A DNA stretch of 64,000 nucleotides from a bacterium (GCA_014803525.1 JAAVBP010000001.1:1-64000); one strand, 5' to 3'; shown: positions 49,101-59,206, counted from the first letter of the stretch. The notes: generated from the letters alone by a model not told the origin. Made by a program: numbers and translations.

Positions 49101-50183
49101 ATGAAGCTATATAAGAAAATTGTTCCATATATGCTGTTAAGCTCGGCAGCCTTGTTTAGCAATCATTCTGCAAATGCGCAATCCACCAAAGACGCAGTTC
49201 CGGAATTCAAGAATTCTAATGAGATGATTGCACACGCGTCATACGAATATCATACACAGTATACAATCAAACAGAACCGTATCCAAGAACGCGCAGAAAA
49301 CACCCGCGTTATGTATGTTGAAAACATGCTGGGCGCGCAGAAACGCTTGGCGCCAACGTTAAAGACCAAGGGATACGCCAACGCCGTACGCAATGAATTA
49401 CCTGGCGCACCGGTCGGGCTGCACTGTATGTATGGTCAATACACCCAACTGATGCGGGCATTGAATGAAAATGGCGACACAATCACCGTTATTCCAAATA
49501 CCGCAAAAAGTGCATGTATCGCATTCAAAGACCAGATGCGCAAAAAATATGCAAAACCAGAATATGCCGGCGCCATCAAAGAAGGCCGCGCGTTTGAATC
49601 TGATTCTGCATACAACGCCGCATTACAAGAATATTTGACACGTCAGGGCATCACAGAACACAGCCCATCTGATAAGCGCAGCGCCGCAACCGCGGCATTT
49701 GCAGCCAAGAATTTTTCAGTAGAGCATGTTAACCCAGGCTCTATATGGATTGTGCCGCGATTCCGCGGGGCAAAAACACAGTTTCACGCGATAATGTTCC
49801 TGGGCGCAGGTCGTATCCAGGCCGGGGAGTTTGTCGCGGATGCAAACGGTCGCTATATGTACACCGCACACAATTTGGAAAAAATTGGCGATCTGTTTAA
49901 ATCATGGGATATGTCAAACGTATTCAGCGCAGATATTGAAAAAATTCTGACCGTCGAATACAGCAAAGAACTGAAGCGTCTGGAATCAATGCCACGCGAC
50001 AAGATGATAAAATATCTGACCGCGGACAACAAAATCGACGCCAAAGAACTATTGACATTAACACGTCCAGAACTGATACGAATGGTCCAGGCCAAGTATT
50101 TTGGCGAGGATATTACCAAGCAACTGTCAGCCCCGGACAACAACATTGTAAACATTACAATGATGCAAAAAAATCGGGTCTAA
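49101..50183 (+). CDS. Exported protein of unknown function
   Basis: Signal peptide ...LSSAALFSNHSANAQ; intact 360-aa ORF. Confidence 0.75.
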   Translation: MKLYKKIVPYMLLSSAALFSNHSANAQSTKDAVPEFKNSNEMIAHASYEYHTQYTIKQNRIQERAENTRVMYVENMLGAQKRLAPTLKTKGYANAVRNELPGAPVGLHCMYGQYTQLMRALNENGDTITVIPNTAKSACIAFKDQMRKKYAKPEYAGAIKEGRAFESDSAYNAALQEYLTRQGITEHSPSDKRSAATAAFAAKNFSVEHVNPGSIWIVPRFRGAKTQFHAIMFLGAGRIQAGEFVADANGRYMYTAHNLEKIGDLFKSWDMSNVFSADIEKILTVEYSKELKRLESMPRDKMIKYLTADNKIDAKELLTLTRPELIRMVQAKYFGEDITKQLSAPDNNIVNITMMQKNRV

Positions 50184-50226
50184 ACCCACATAACATCGAA
50201 ACATAAAAACAAATGTAACGATGTGA

Positions 50227-50415
50227 GAAACTTTGGTTCCCCGGGCTCGGGGCGGGCTGCCATCCAGGCAAGTCGGGATATTTTGGATTATCTGAAATAT
50301 TCGAATGTACGTTGTGAATTTATTCTTTTATCACAACGAACCAATCAAATAAAAACGTAACAAAACCCTGTGCGCAACATTTGTGCATTGGTTTGATTGC
50401 AAAGGAGAATAAAAA
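50227..50415 (+). ncRNA. Structured leader RNA, second family, copy 2
   Basis: TTGGTTC(50233-50239)/GAACCAA(50338-50344) closing stem; hairpins covary with copy 1. Confidence 0.7.
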
Positions 50416-51147
50416 ATGAAAATTAAATATACATTACCATATGTGCTGAGCAGTATAATAGCACTGAGTTGCGGACACACATCGGGAACCACCTTGTCAG
50501 CACATAGAAACATCCCAGCATTACAATCGATCAGGGGATACATACCACAATTTCATTCGGATATTGACAATGTGCAGTATACATTATCGGATTCATTGCC
50601 TGTGCCGCGCCCAATCAGCGTAGAAGAATCGCACAAGAAACTGTTATACATATGCGATACTGGCGATACAATCTGCCGCAGTAACGGCAGTCGCGCATGG
50701 CGCAATAACAACCCAGGCAATCTGGTATATGGCCAGTTCGCCATCGACAATGGCGCAATCGGCAAAGGCGGCAGATTTGCAGTGTTCCCAGACGAAGAAA
50801 CCGGACGCGCAGCATTGGCCGAATTACTGCGCGGAAAAGGATATGCAAACCTAACGATTGGACGCGCAATTATAAAATATGCACCACCACGCGAAAACAA
50901 CGTTGTCTTGTACCACACAAAACTGCGCAAACTAACCGGGTTGGAATTAAATATAAAATTGTGCGATCTGACCGACGACCAACTGGAACGTGTTGTCGAC
51001 GCAATCAGCATAATCGAAGGCTGGACACCGGGCACAGAAACAACATTGACCGCCGCACCTGCACATAAAAAATCAGCGACGGAATTAGCATGGACAAAAG
51101 CAAATACAATGCGCACAAACATGCAAAACACACAGAAAACATTATAA
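50416..51147 (+). CDS. Exported protein with RNNNPGN domain
   Basis: Signal-like N-terminus; AWRNNNPGNLVYGQFA...GRFAVFPDEETGRAAL...IEGWTPGTE, shared with 52864..53880. Confidence 0.7.
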   Translation: MKIKYTLPYVLSSIIALSCGHTSGTTLSAHRNIPALQSIRGYIPQFHSDIDNVQYTLSDSLPVPRPISVEESHKKLLYICDTGDTICRSNGSRAWRNNNPGNLVYGQFAIDNGAIGKGGRFAVFPDEETGRAALAELLRGKGYANLTIGRAIIKYAPPRENNVVLYHTKLRKLTGLELNIKLCDLTDDQLERVVDAISIIEGWTPGTETTLTAAPAHKKSATELAWTKANTMRTNMQNTQKTL

Positions 51148-51191
51148 AGCCCCAAAAAAAGAAAAAACCGTTCAATCGAACGGTTCTCTTT

Positions 51192-51470
51192 TTATTTTGA
51201 TATTTTATTTTTTATTTCACGAATCCGTGCCAATATCTCACGCAAATCGGCGTCAGATATGCTGGGGGTGGGACGGTTACTAACCTCATCCGCCAGAACA
51301 ATGCACAATGTTGCCAGCAACGCACTCTCCGGCAACGGACCAATTTTGTCCAATATTTCGCGTGCACGTGCATCAACCATTTTTCCCAATTCAACCAGGC
51401 GCGATTCCTGGCCATCTTCGCACCCCATGGGATAATTTTTATTTACAATCGGTATCGAAACTACACTCAT
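51192..51470 (-). CDS. zapA: Cell division protein ZapA-like
   Basis: VSIPIVNKNYPMGCEDGQESRLVELGKMVDARAREI. Confidence 0.8.
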   Translation of the reverse strand: MSVVSIPIVNKNYPMGCEDGQESRLVELGKMVDARAREILDKIGPLPESALLATLCIVLADEVSNRPTPSISDADLREILARIREIKNKISK

Positions 51471-51676
51471 TTATATTTCTTTAATATATCCATAGATTTA
51501 TCAATCAATTGAACTGCGCGCGCATTTTGGCCACGCAGTGTTTTTACCTGTTTGGATAAAATTGCCACCTCTAAATCCGTTTGGCGCCCGGCGATAACCG
51601 CGTCACCGCGTAATTTTGATGCCACCTCTTCCAACGCTGACAATTCTTGAAAAATCTGTTGTTTTATATCTGCCAT
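51467..51676 (-). CDS. Small coiled-coil protein upstream of zapA
   Basis: Overlaps the zapA start; heptad-like sequence. Confidence 0.6.
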   Translation of the reverse strand: MADIKQQIFQELSALEEVASKLRGDAVIAGRQTDLEVAILSKQVKTLRGQNARAVQLIDKSMDILKKYK

Positions 51677-51762
51677 AATATTATTAGTTTAAGATATTTT
51701 TTATATGCGTTCAACCCTAAAATGTGGTATAATGTAGCCGAATTATCGGGGGGATATTTTTC

Positions 51763-52857
51763 ATGAAAACTAAAATCATTTATATTTCTGGCAGTGAAGT
51801 ATTTGAAATGGCCGACGTACGTGCCGCATTGGACGAAGTTAGACGTACATTGGGATTATCATCTGATACAATTTTATTCGGTGTACCAGTTGACCAAGAT
51901 GATGCAATTTCAAACCCTGCGGCTGATATAAGTGTTACGGCAATTGAAACAGTAATTGAAGCAGAACAAACCCCTGATTCAGAAATCATAAATACAGAAT
52001 CCGATGATACCATCCCAGAAATTGCGGAACCGGCTCAGATAACAACATCCCCCGCCGATTCAATATCAGAAATTGATGTCGCGCCCATTAAAAAATCACG
52101 CGGTCGCCCGCGCAAGGCCCTGCAAGATACCACCCCAGAAGAAGAGATTCCGGATTCAGCCCCCCAATCATTAAGCACAGAGCAAATCGCCCCGGCATCC
52201 GAAAAAGTAATTCCAATATTGTCTGTGTTGGCCGCCAGTGCAGAGCAATCAACACCAGCAGATGAATTTATCACGAATAATGATGCCGCATCACCGATGG
52301 CAGAATCGGATATCGCAATTGTAGAACAGGCATATGAATCCGAACCGGATATCTTGGCCGAACAAAAGACAATTCCGGCAACCGAAGATATCACTGCCGT
52401 GGCGAAACACGTTGACACCCCAGATGATATTAACATGACCGCGTCCGTCATCGAAGATATGATTGCGGATGATGTTCCGGACACCGTCATAGAACAAACG
52501 CTGGAACAATTATTGGAAAGTATGACACCGCTGCGCGAAGATCATAACGAATTTGAACACACGCCCGCCGCAGCCATCGAAATTGACGATGCGGCAACGA
52601 TTGATGCACTGGACGATCCGGATGCGACACTGGAACAACTGGCGACAGAATTTGCAGACAACGAAGATTCTATTCAGCCTGTGAATATTGCGCCGGCACA
52701 TGGAAAAATCGGAAAATTAAAAAACATTTTGCCATTTAAAAAGGCACGTCGCGAAGATACCGGTATAATGGGCGACCTGTTTGGATGGGCGGGTGTTGCT
52801 GCAAATGATGATGATTTTGCTATGCCCGGATTTTTTTCAACCGCTGCTAAAAAATAA
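51763..52857 (+). CDS. Acidic, low-complexity hypothetical protein
   Basis: Globular N-terminus, long acidic linker, basic C-terminal motif. Confidence 0.6.
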   Translation: MKTKIIYISGSEVFEMADVRAALDEVRRTLGLSSDTILFGVPVDQDDAISNPAADISVTAIETVIEAEQTPDSEIINTESDDTIPEIAEPAQITTSPADSISEIDVAPIKKSRGRPRKALQDTTPEEEIPDSAPQSLSTEQIAPASEKVIPILSVLAASAEQSTPADEFITNNDAASPMAESDIAIVEQAYESEPDILAEQKTIPATEDITAVAKHVDTPDDINMTASVIEDMIADDVPDTVIEQTLEQLLESMTPLREDHNEFEHTPAAAIEIDDAATIDALDDPDATLEQLATEFADNEDSIQPVNIAPAHGKIGKLKNILPFKKARREDTGIMGDLFGWAGVAANDDDFAMPGFFSTAAKK

Positions 52858-52863
52858 TGATAA

Positions 52864-53880
52864 ATGGAAATAGAAAGAATCCTTAGATTAATGCAAAACG
52901 CCGGCTTTATTGTACATGGGGCCGACAGTCAATATATATACATAGAAGAGCCGTCGTGTATCCTGCGCGGCTTTGTCTCTTTTGCGGAATACGCATGGAT
53001 TGCGATAGTATGCGTGACGATATTATTATTGTTCGGCTGGGGGATATCAATGATTCGCGGTTCAAAAAACGATATTTTTATGAATCTGCGCAATCTAATG
53101 TTGATATTCGGTATCGTGTCGGCGGCCGCACCAATAATAAACGTACTGTTTGGCGATGACTTATTTGCACGTGGGTGCAAAACGGAAAAAATATACATAT
53201 CAGATGTTCAAGAATTATTGGCGGCACGCGATGCCAAGCTAAAGAGCAAGAACTCGAACAATCCGTACGAAGAAATTGATATTTATGATACCGGCCCAGA
53301 CAAAGACACTTGGCCAATAGATGACACCACAACACCGGCAATCGAAATACCACCGGTCGATGACGACACGCCCACACCCCAACCCACCCCAGAAGATCCG
53401 ACCCCGGAACGTCCGCCTGTATCCAAAGGCAATCGCGCGATCAAGGCCCACGGCGACGGTAAACACACACTGTATACATATCCAAACCAATCAAAAATAC
53501 GTCGACAAAAAGGTACCCCTGCGTGGCGCAACAATAATCCAGGCAATATAGTATCCGGCAAATTTACAAATGGCGCCGGTGGAATTGGAAAGTCCGGCCG
53601 TTTCGGCGTATTCCCAGACGAACAGACGGGTATGGATGCGATTGTAAAATTACTGAAAACCAGTACCTATCAACAGAAAACACTGGCCGGTGCAATACAT
53701 TCATGGGCACCACCATCCGATGGCAACAATACATCCAGTTACCAACACCAGGTATCCCAAGCAACCGGAGTTTCATTGGATACGCCTTTGAATCGCCTGA
53801 ACGATAACCAATTACGGGAAATTGCAAAAATTATACGCAAGATCGAAGGCTGGAACCCCGGCACAGAAACAAGAGAATAA
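52864..53880 (+). CDS. TM protein with C-terminal RNNNPGN domain
   Basis: Two TM segments, Pro-rich linker, AWRNNNPGNIVSGKF...SGRFGVFPDEQTGMDAI...IEGWNPGTE. Confidence 0.65.
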   Translation: MEIERILRLMQNAGFIVHGADSQYIYIEEPSCILRGFVSFAEYAWIAIVCVTILLLFGWGISMIRGSKNDIFMNLRNLMLIFGIVSAAAPIINVLFGDDLFARGCKTEKIYISDVQELLAARDAKLKSKNSNNPYEEIDIYDTGPDKDTWPIDDTTTPAIEIPPVDDDTPTPQPTPEDPTPERPPVSKGNRAIKAHGDGKHTLYTYPNQSKIRRQKGTPAWRNNNPGNIVSGKFTNGAGGIGKSGRFGVFPDEQTGMDAIVKLLKTSTYQQKTLAGAIHSWAPPSDGNNTSSYQHQVSQATGVSLDTPLNRLNDNQLREIAKIIRKIEGWNPGTETRE

Positions 53881-53882
53881 AT

Positions 53883-54530
53883 ATGAACAATAATTCCCAT
53901 CAATCCGAACGTGGCGGCATTGCATTTAATATCACATTAATAATGTTGTTGATTGTGATTGGCATCCTGGCATATATGCTGATTGCCGAACGCCAAAACC
54001 CAACCGGACGCAATATCGGCAACAACGCCCCCCAGATTCAAACACCGCCAAAACACGCACAAAATGTACGTGAATCAGACAATGGCGTATTTAATGACGG
54101 CCTGGGGCACGCAACGGCATCAACAGAATATCCATTGGACGATGTTGGGGCGGGTCTGGCACGACGTGACATGTTTCGATATGATATAAATAATGATGGA
54201 CGCATGGACAGAATAACCAGATCACGAACCGAAACCGGCACCAGTCATTTTTCATATGAGTATAAAATCGAACTGAATACTGAAAATGGATTCGTTGATA
54301 TAACACCCCCCGGTTTCAATACTGTCGAAGGCGCAGAATGTTCGTTACAAAAAATCCGCTTTACATTTGAACCGACGTTCCAGGCGATAAAAATATCACG
54401 CCCATGGCAGGAAACATGGATAACACCAACGCCCGCCACACGCGATGTATACGACATAAAAAATAATATGATTGAATTAATCGACAGCCGGCCCATGCCA
54501 ACTGTATGTGATGTCGCAGAATTATTTTGA
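53883..54530 (+). CDS. Single-TM hypothetical protein
   Basis: N-terminal TM; packed 2 nt after the previous gene. Confidence 0.6.
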   Translation: MNNNSHQSERGGIAFNITLIMLLIVIGILAYMLIAERQNPTGRNIGNNAPQIQTPPKHAQNVRESDNGVFNDGLGHATASTEYPLDDVGAGLARRDMFRYDINNDGRMDRITRSRTETGTSHFSYEYKIELNTENGFVDITPPGFNTVEGAECSLQKIRFTFEPTFQAIKISRPWQETWITPTPATRDVYDIKNNMIELIDSRPMPTVCDVAELF

Positions 54531-55217
54531 TTCATCTACGATTATGTGCATATTGCGCGCAGAATAAATTATACTGCCCGACACGACATAATGGTCGCGA
54601 AAAACAATCCCAACATGCTTTAACAGTTCATGTAATTCCAGGGTTGTTTTTATATCGTCATCCGAAAAAGACGTCATTGCAGTGGGATGATTGTGTATCA
54701 TAATGATACTGTGCGCCTCTGTCTTTAATGCCTTTTGCAGAATGTTTTGGACATATATCGCAGATTCATTTGATGTGCCTTTGCTGTGCACCTCTTCTTC
54801 TATTAGGCAATCATTTGCCCCCAGATACAGAACATGAACTTCTTCCTTGGCCTTGCCACCAACAACCAGACGACAATAATTTTCAAACCCGCCATAGTCT
54901 TTATAGAAAGGCTGCTTAATCATATATTCTTTAAATCCAATCGTCATCAGGTCATGCATTTGTTTGATACAAATCGCACTGACCATGCCAACACCCTTAA
55001 CCGATGCTAATTCTTCCAGCGGCGCGGTTAATATCTGATATACACTGCCGAATTTTTTCATTAATGCACGCGCGGGTTGCCGAACATCACGCCGTGCAAT
55101 CGCGTATGTCAGCATTAATTCAATGCGTTCGTAATCAGCCAATTGATTTTTTACGAATTTATCGCGCAATCGCTGGCGATGGCCCGCACAAGATACATCA
55201 TCCGGCGTATTTGCCAT
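54522..55217 (-). CDS. radC: RadC/JAB-domain DNA repair-like protein
   Basis: HNHPTAMTSFSDDD JAB motif; HhH ELASVKGVGMVSA. Confidence 0.9.
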   Translation of the reverse strand: MANTPDDVSCAGHRQRLRDKFVKNQLADYERIELMLTYAIARRDVRQPARALMKKFGSVYQILTAPLEELASVKGVGMVSAICIKQMHDLMTIGFKEYMIKQPFYKDYGGFENYCRLVVGGKAKEEVHVLYLGANDCLIEEEVHSKGTSNESAIYVQNILQKALKTEAHSIIMIHNHPTAMTSFSDDDIKTTLELHELLKHVGIVFRDHYVVSGSIIYSARNMHIIVDESK

Positions 55218-55219
55218 TA

Positions 55220-55981
55220 TTATACCATTTTCTCTGTAAAAATTATTACCCCATCTTCGGTAATCCCCAGTGTATGTTCCCACTGGGCTGACAGGCCACC
55301 ATCAACCGTACGCGCCGTCCAACCATCTGGATCAATTTTACATTCAGGGGAACCTGTGTTTATCATTGGCTCTATCGTGAATACCAGACCAGGCACCATC
55401 TTTACCTTGTCCCAACGACGGTCATAAAAGTGATAAATCTGGGGATCGTCATGCATAACTTTGCCAATACCATGACCGACAAAATCACGCGATATTGAAA
55501 AACCATGGGGTTTTACGACCGCCTCGATCGTTTTGCCAATTTCAGATAATGGCACACCCGGTGCACAAATTGATATCGCCGCATTTAATGCATCCTGGCA
55601 TGTTTGAACCAATTCGCGGGCACGCGGCGCAACATTACCAATCATAAACATGCGTGACGCATCACCATGAAAACCCTTATACTCGGCCGTCAGGTCAACA
55701 TTTACAATATCACCGTCTTTTAAAATAACATCATCACTGGGGATGCCATGAACAATTACGTCATTAACCGATGTACATATGTTTTTAGGATATCCCATAT
55801 ATCCTAAATCTGATGAACGCGCCCCATTGGCCTTTAAAAATTCCGCAACCAGGCGATCAATTTCACCGGTCGAAATGCCTGCCTTGATATGCGGTGTGAT
55901 AAAATCGAAACAACGCGCGACCAAATCCCCGGATGCCCGCAGACGCTTAAAATCCTTGGGTGCATAAACAGATGCCAACAT
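55220..55981 (-). CDS. map: Methionine aminopeptidase type I
   Basis: SVNDVIVHGIP, GDIVNVDLTAEYKGFHGDASR, FVGHGIGKVMHDDPQI. Confidence 0.95.
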   Translation of the reverse strand: MLASVYAPKDFKRLRASGDLVARCFDFITPHIKAGISTGEIDRLVAEFLKANGARSSDLGYMGYPKNICTSVNDVIVHGIPSDDVILKDGDIVNVDLTAEYKGFHGDASRMFMIGNVAPRARELVQTCQDALNAAISICAPGVPLSEIGKTIEAVVKPHGFSISRDFVGHGIGKVMHDDPQIYHFYDRRWDKVKMVPGLVFTIEPMINTGSPECKIDPDGWTARTVDGGLSAQWEHTLGITEDGVIIFTEKMV

Positions 55982-55982
55982 T

Positions 55983-56972
55983 TTAATTCCTTCTTTTAAT
56001 TGCCAATTTTGCGCCGCGCACCGCCAGTTTTAATGAAAAGTCACGCAGCAGTATTTCCGCCGGCATGCCGGTTGTACGCAGTTGTTTTTCCAATTCGTTC
56101 AACCGCCCCAACACCAGCGCGATTTCCGATGCCGGCCATATTTTCATGGCCATGTTGAATTTATCCGCCACCTTCCAAAACAGGCGTGGCAACTGGCCGT
56201 CAACAACCGCCGTCATCAATTTCTTAAAGTGTCCATCCAACAGACGAATTATCATATTTGGTTGCGCATTATCATATAACAGGCGATCCAGTGCCATCAT
56301 GGTCTGGCCGATATGGCCGGCGGTCAATGAATACAGAAAATCATCCATATCGGCCGCCCCCGTATCCGGCAGGCATTTTTCCACATCGTCCAAATCAACC
56401 GTCTTCTTGTCATCGACATAAATCGCAATCTTGCGTAGGAAACCACGCGTAATCCCGCGATCCCCCCCCAGGTGCGTTGTCATATATGCCATTGCGTCCG
56501 GACTGATCCGATCAATACCGTTTTCCGCCGACAATTCCCGCCGTATTAAATTGGCCAATGACCGCGCATCATCAGTATAACACGCCAACGCCGCCAGGTT
56601 ATCGGCCCCTTCAAATAATGTGCGCAAACCGCCCCCCGCACGCAGGTCACCCGCCGCAACAATCACCGTCGCACACAATCCAGGATGCGTCACCAAATCG
56701 GCAATCTGTTTGGCATCCGCGTCACCGGCGTTGGATATGATCACCATTTTGCGACCGCCGAACATGGATGGACTGCAACTTTCTGCGAATAACGCATCCT
56801 GGCGTTCACGCAAATCTGCGCTGTCCAGCGCAAACAGGTTATCCTTTTCAATTTCCAACTTTTTCACGGCCGTATCACAGAATTCATCAACCTGGCCCGC
56901 GTCGGGACCATATATCAGAACCGCACGTACTGATACGATACCATTGTTAAAATCCGTTTCCTTCCATTTCAT
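55983..56972 (-). CDS. holA: DNA polymerase III delta subunit
   Basis: HolA-like architecture; adjacent to lptE as commonly seen. Confidence 0.85.
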   Translation of the reverse strand: MKWKETDFNNGIVSVRAVLIYGPDAGQVDEFCDTAVKKLEIEKDNLFALDSADLRERQDALFAESCSPSMFGGRKMVIISNAGDADAKQIADLVTHPGLCATVIVAAGDLRAGGGLRTLFEGADNLAALACYTDDARSLANLIRRELSAENGIDRISPDAMAYMTTHLGGDRGITRGFLRKIAIYVDDKKTVDLDDVEKCLPDTGAADMDDFLYSLTAGHIGQTMMALDRLLYDNAQPNMIIRLLDGHFKKLMTAVVDGQLPRLFWKVADKFNMAMKIWPASEIALVLGRLNELEKQLRTTGMPAEILLRDFSLKLAVRGAKLAIKRRN

Positions 56973-57442
56973 TATTTTTGCGCCGCTTCTTTCTCGTAAT
57001 CCGCCGTTGATGTTATTGCACGAACACTTATCTTATCCGCCAGAACATTTATAATATTCTGGACCGCACTGTTATAAGATGCGTTTGCGGCCACCAAATA
57101 TCGCACAAATGTATATGATTCCGCGGCAACCTCGCGTCCGGTGGCAATTTTGGTATCGCCATGAAATAATTCAAAGTTTGCAGTGATGGACACCTGTTGC
57201 CAGGTGGCGTCACCGGTATGCTGTAACGCGCGGTATTGGGTCACAGGCTCGTTCAATGCAACCTTTAACGTATATTGTGCGGCGGCGTCATGCTGGCCCC
57301 CGAATTTCGCATTCAGACGATTTCGCAAATCAATCCCATTAATCCCGGATATCGGCGCAACATAAATATCATTATCATGATTGACAAACATCGGCTGAAA
57401 TCCGCATCCGGCCAACAACAAACATATCAGGCATTTCTTCAT
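56972..57442 (-). CDS. lptE: LPS-assembly lipoprotein LptE-like
   Basis: Lipobox LLLAGCGFQPMF; adjacent to holA. Confidence 0.8.
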   Translation of the reverse strand: MKKCLICLLLAGCGFQPMFVNHDNDIYVAPISGINGIDLRNRLNAKFGGQHDAAAQYTLKVALNEPVTQYRALQHTGDATWQQVSITANFELFHGDTKIATGREVAAESYTFVRYLVAANASYNSAVQNIINVLADKISVRAITSTADYEKEAAQK

Positions 57443-57513
57443 ATAATAACCATATTTTTAAGGTTGCAGTTTTTTCATATATTAGCTAGACTTTTTATAA
57501 ATCGCAAGGGGGA

Positions 57514-58755
57514 ATGATGAATATTTTTATAATGATTTTGGTCGCAATATTCATGGCCGGTTATTATATGTTTACCGCCCCATCCGGACGCGTTGCAGAA
57601 CAAGAAACAACATACGCAATAACCCGTGCGGATTTGCGTGCAATTGCAGAATGCGCGGCCGCAACACATAATGCAACCGTACGCAAAACCACTTTTTCAG
57701 ACCCATGTATTGAAAAAAATGAAATCAACAGTATGTTTATATGCCTGAATTCCAATCTGTCTGTAACCAAGTGCGAGATAATAAACAAAAAGAAACCAGC
57801 ATTCAGCTTTATCGTAACGGCGACCGCCCCCATCGACACGTCACGATATAACGATATGATGGAAATATTAGAGCAGGATTTTGCCGACGCCGGTACATTT
57901 GGTATTTTCCAAGACGCGGTTATCGTTTCCGGCGGCACCGCAACAAAACGCACGGTCCCCAGTGGTATAATATCAGAAATGAAACTGCAAAATGGTCAAT
58001 TGGTTTATATGACCCAATACGAAATACCGGATACAGACAAAGATTTTGCGACCAACGCGGGCATTGATATAAATTGTCCGGCCGGAACAACGGCGGCATA
58101 TCGATTTGGCCGTTGGCAATGTATCGGGTACAACACCAAAACAGATTGTACCGGCGACACAATATGGGACAGTGATCTGCAAGAATGCATTGCCGATGAA
58201 TCACGGCGTCCCTTGTGCGCCCAAAACCAGACCGCTGTATTGGTTGACAGCATATGGGAATGCATCAATCCATTTCCAGATAAAAATTGTCCGGATGGAA
58301 TGATTGCACGCCTGAACTATAATAATCTGGAATGGGAATGTGTAACAGATCCAACAAAAACACCGGACACCAAAAAGTGCGATCATGTTATTGGCGGTGC
58401 GGTTTATGGAAAGCCCGGAACCACATTGCGTGTTCCGCAAACATCATGCACAGATTGCGAAAAAATGATTGTGGATCCGGATACATGCCGCACCACATGC
58501 ATCCCCGATCCGACGCGAATAAACGATCCCAAATGTTATCCGGGTGCGGCGGATGAATGCAGTGGCCCCACCCGTGCGTTCTATTTCGGATTTCCAAATC
58601 GAAAGTATGCGGAAAATATCCCCGATATCGACAGCCGTAAAATCAATATCGACGCCACGCATTCCCAAAACAGAAAGTTTAACTGTATGGATTGCGGCGA
58701 CGGCATAATTGATACGGAAAAATCCGTTTCGCCATATACGGCGGTGTGTAAATAG
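57514..58755 (+). CDS. Exported/anchored Cys-rich protein
   Basis: N-terminal TM; many CxxC-type motifs in the C-terminal two thirds. Confidence 0.6.
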   Translation: MMNIFIMILVAIFMAGYYMFTAPSGRVAEQETTYAITRADLRAIAECAAATHNATVRKTTFSDPCIEKNEINSMFICLNSNLSVTKCEIINKKKPAFSFIVTATAPIDTSRYNDMMEILEQDFADAGTFGIFQDAVIVSGGTATKRTVPSGIISEMKLQNGQLVYMTQYEIPDTDKDFATNAGIDINCPAGTTAAYRFGRWQCIGYNTKTDCTGDTIWDSDLQECIADESRRPLCAQNQTAVLVDSIWECINPFPDKNCPDGMIARLNYNNLEWECVTDPTKTPDTKKCDHVIGGAVYGKPGTTLRVPQTSCTDCEKMIVDPDTCRTTCIPDPTRINDPKCYPGAADECSGPTRAFYFGFPNRKYAENIPDIDSRKINIDATHSQNRKFNCMDCGDGIIDTEKSVSPYTAVCK

Positions 58756-58767
58756 TTCCGTTATCTA

Positions 58768-59019
58768 TTATCTGTGGCACATGCATGGCGGAATCCAATC
58801 ATCATCAAACAGTTGTTTTATATACTCTGCGTCTTTACCGGCGGCGTGCATAAATTGATATAATTGATATGCAGTCATTGTAACCATGCCCTTTTCCAGG
58901 GCAAAATATACACCCGGTGAAATGTGCATTTTGTCGGCAACCTTTTGCGGCATCAATCCTTTGCGGGCGCGACGCATGTGTTTTTTCAGTTTATCTTGAA
59001 ATTCTGCTTCTGTTTTCAT
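58768..59019 (-). CDS. Small HTH-like protein
   Basis: MKTEAEFQDKLKKHMRRARKGLMPQKVADKMHISPGVYFALEKGMVTM. Confidence 0.6.
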   Translation of the reverse strand: MKTEAEFQDKLKKHMRRARKGLMPQKVADKMHISPGVYFALEKGMVTMTAYQLYQFMHAAGKDAEYIKQLFDDDWIPPCMCHR

Positions 59020-59041
59020 TGTATCCCCCTTAATCTTTTTG

Positions 59042-59206
59042 AAATAAAAAGTCCGCATTGATGAGATGCGGTTGGAGGTTAGCTACTACAGTATCATAGT
59101 CCCGCTTATTTATATATGTCACGGGCCTCCAACCAACGTTGGAGTTTTTTGATACTGAAGGCAGCTACACCTCGCACCGGCCATCACCCGATGCATGGCC
59201 ATTATA
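59042..59206 (-). ncRNA. Structured leader RNA, copy B (terminator ending)
   Basis: Same order of elements as 26052..26215 with compensatory changes; TATAAT at the 5' end, terminator CCGCAT-CTCATCA-ATGCGG plus T5. Confidence 0.75.
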
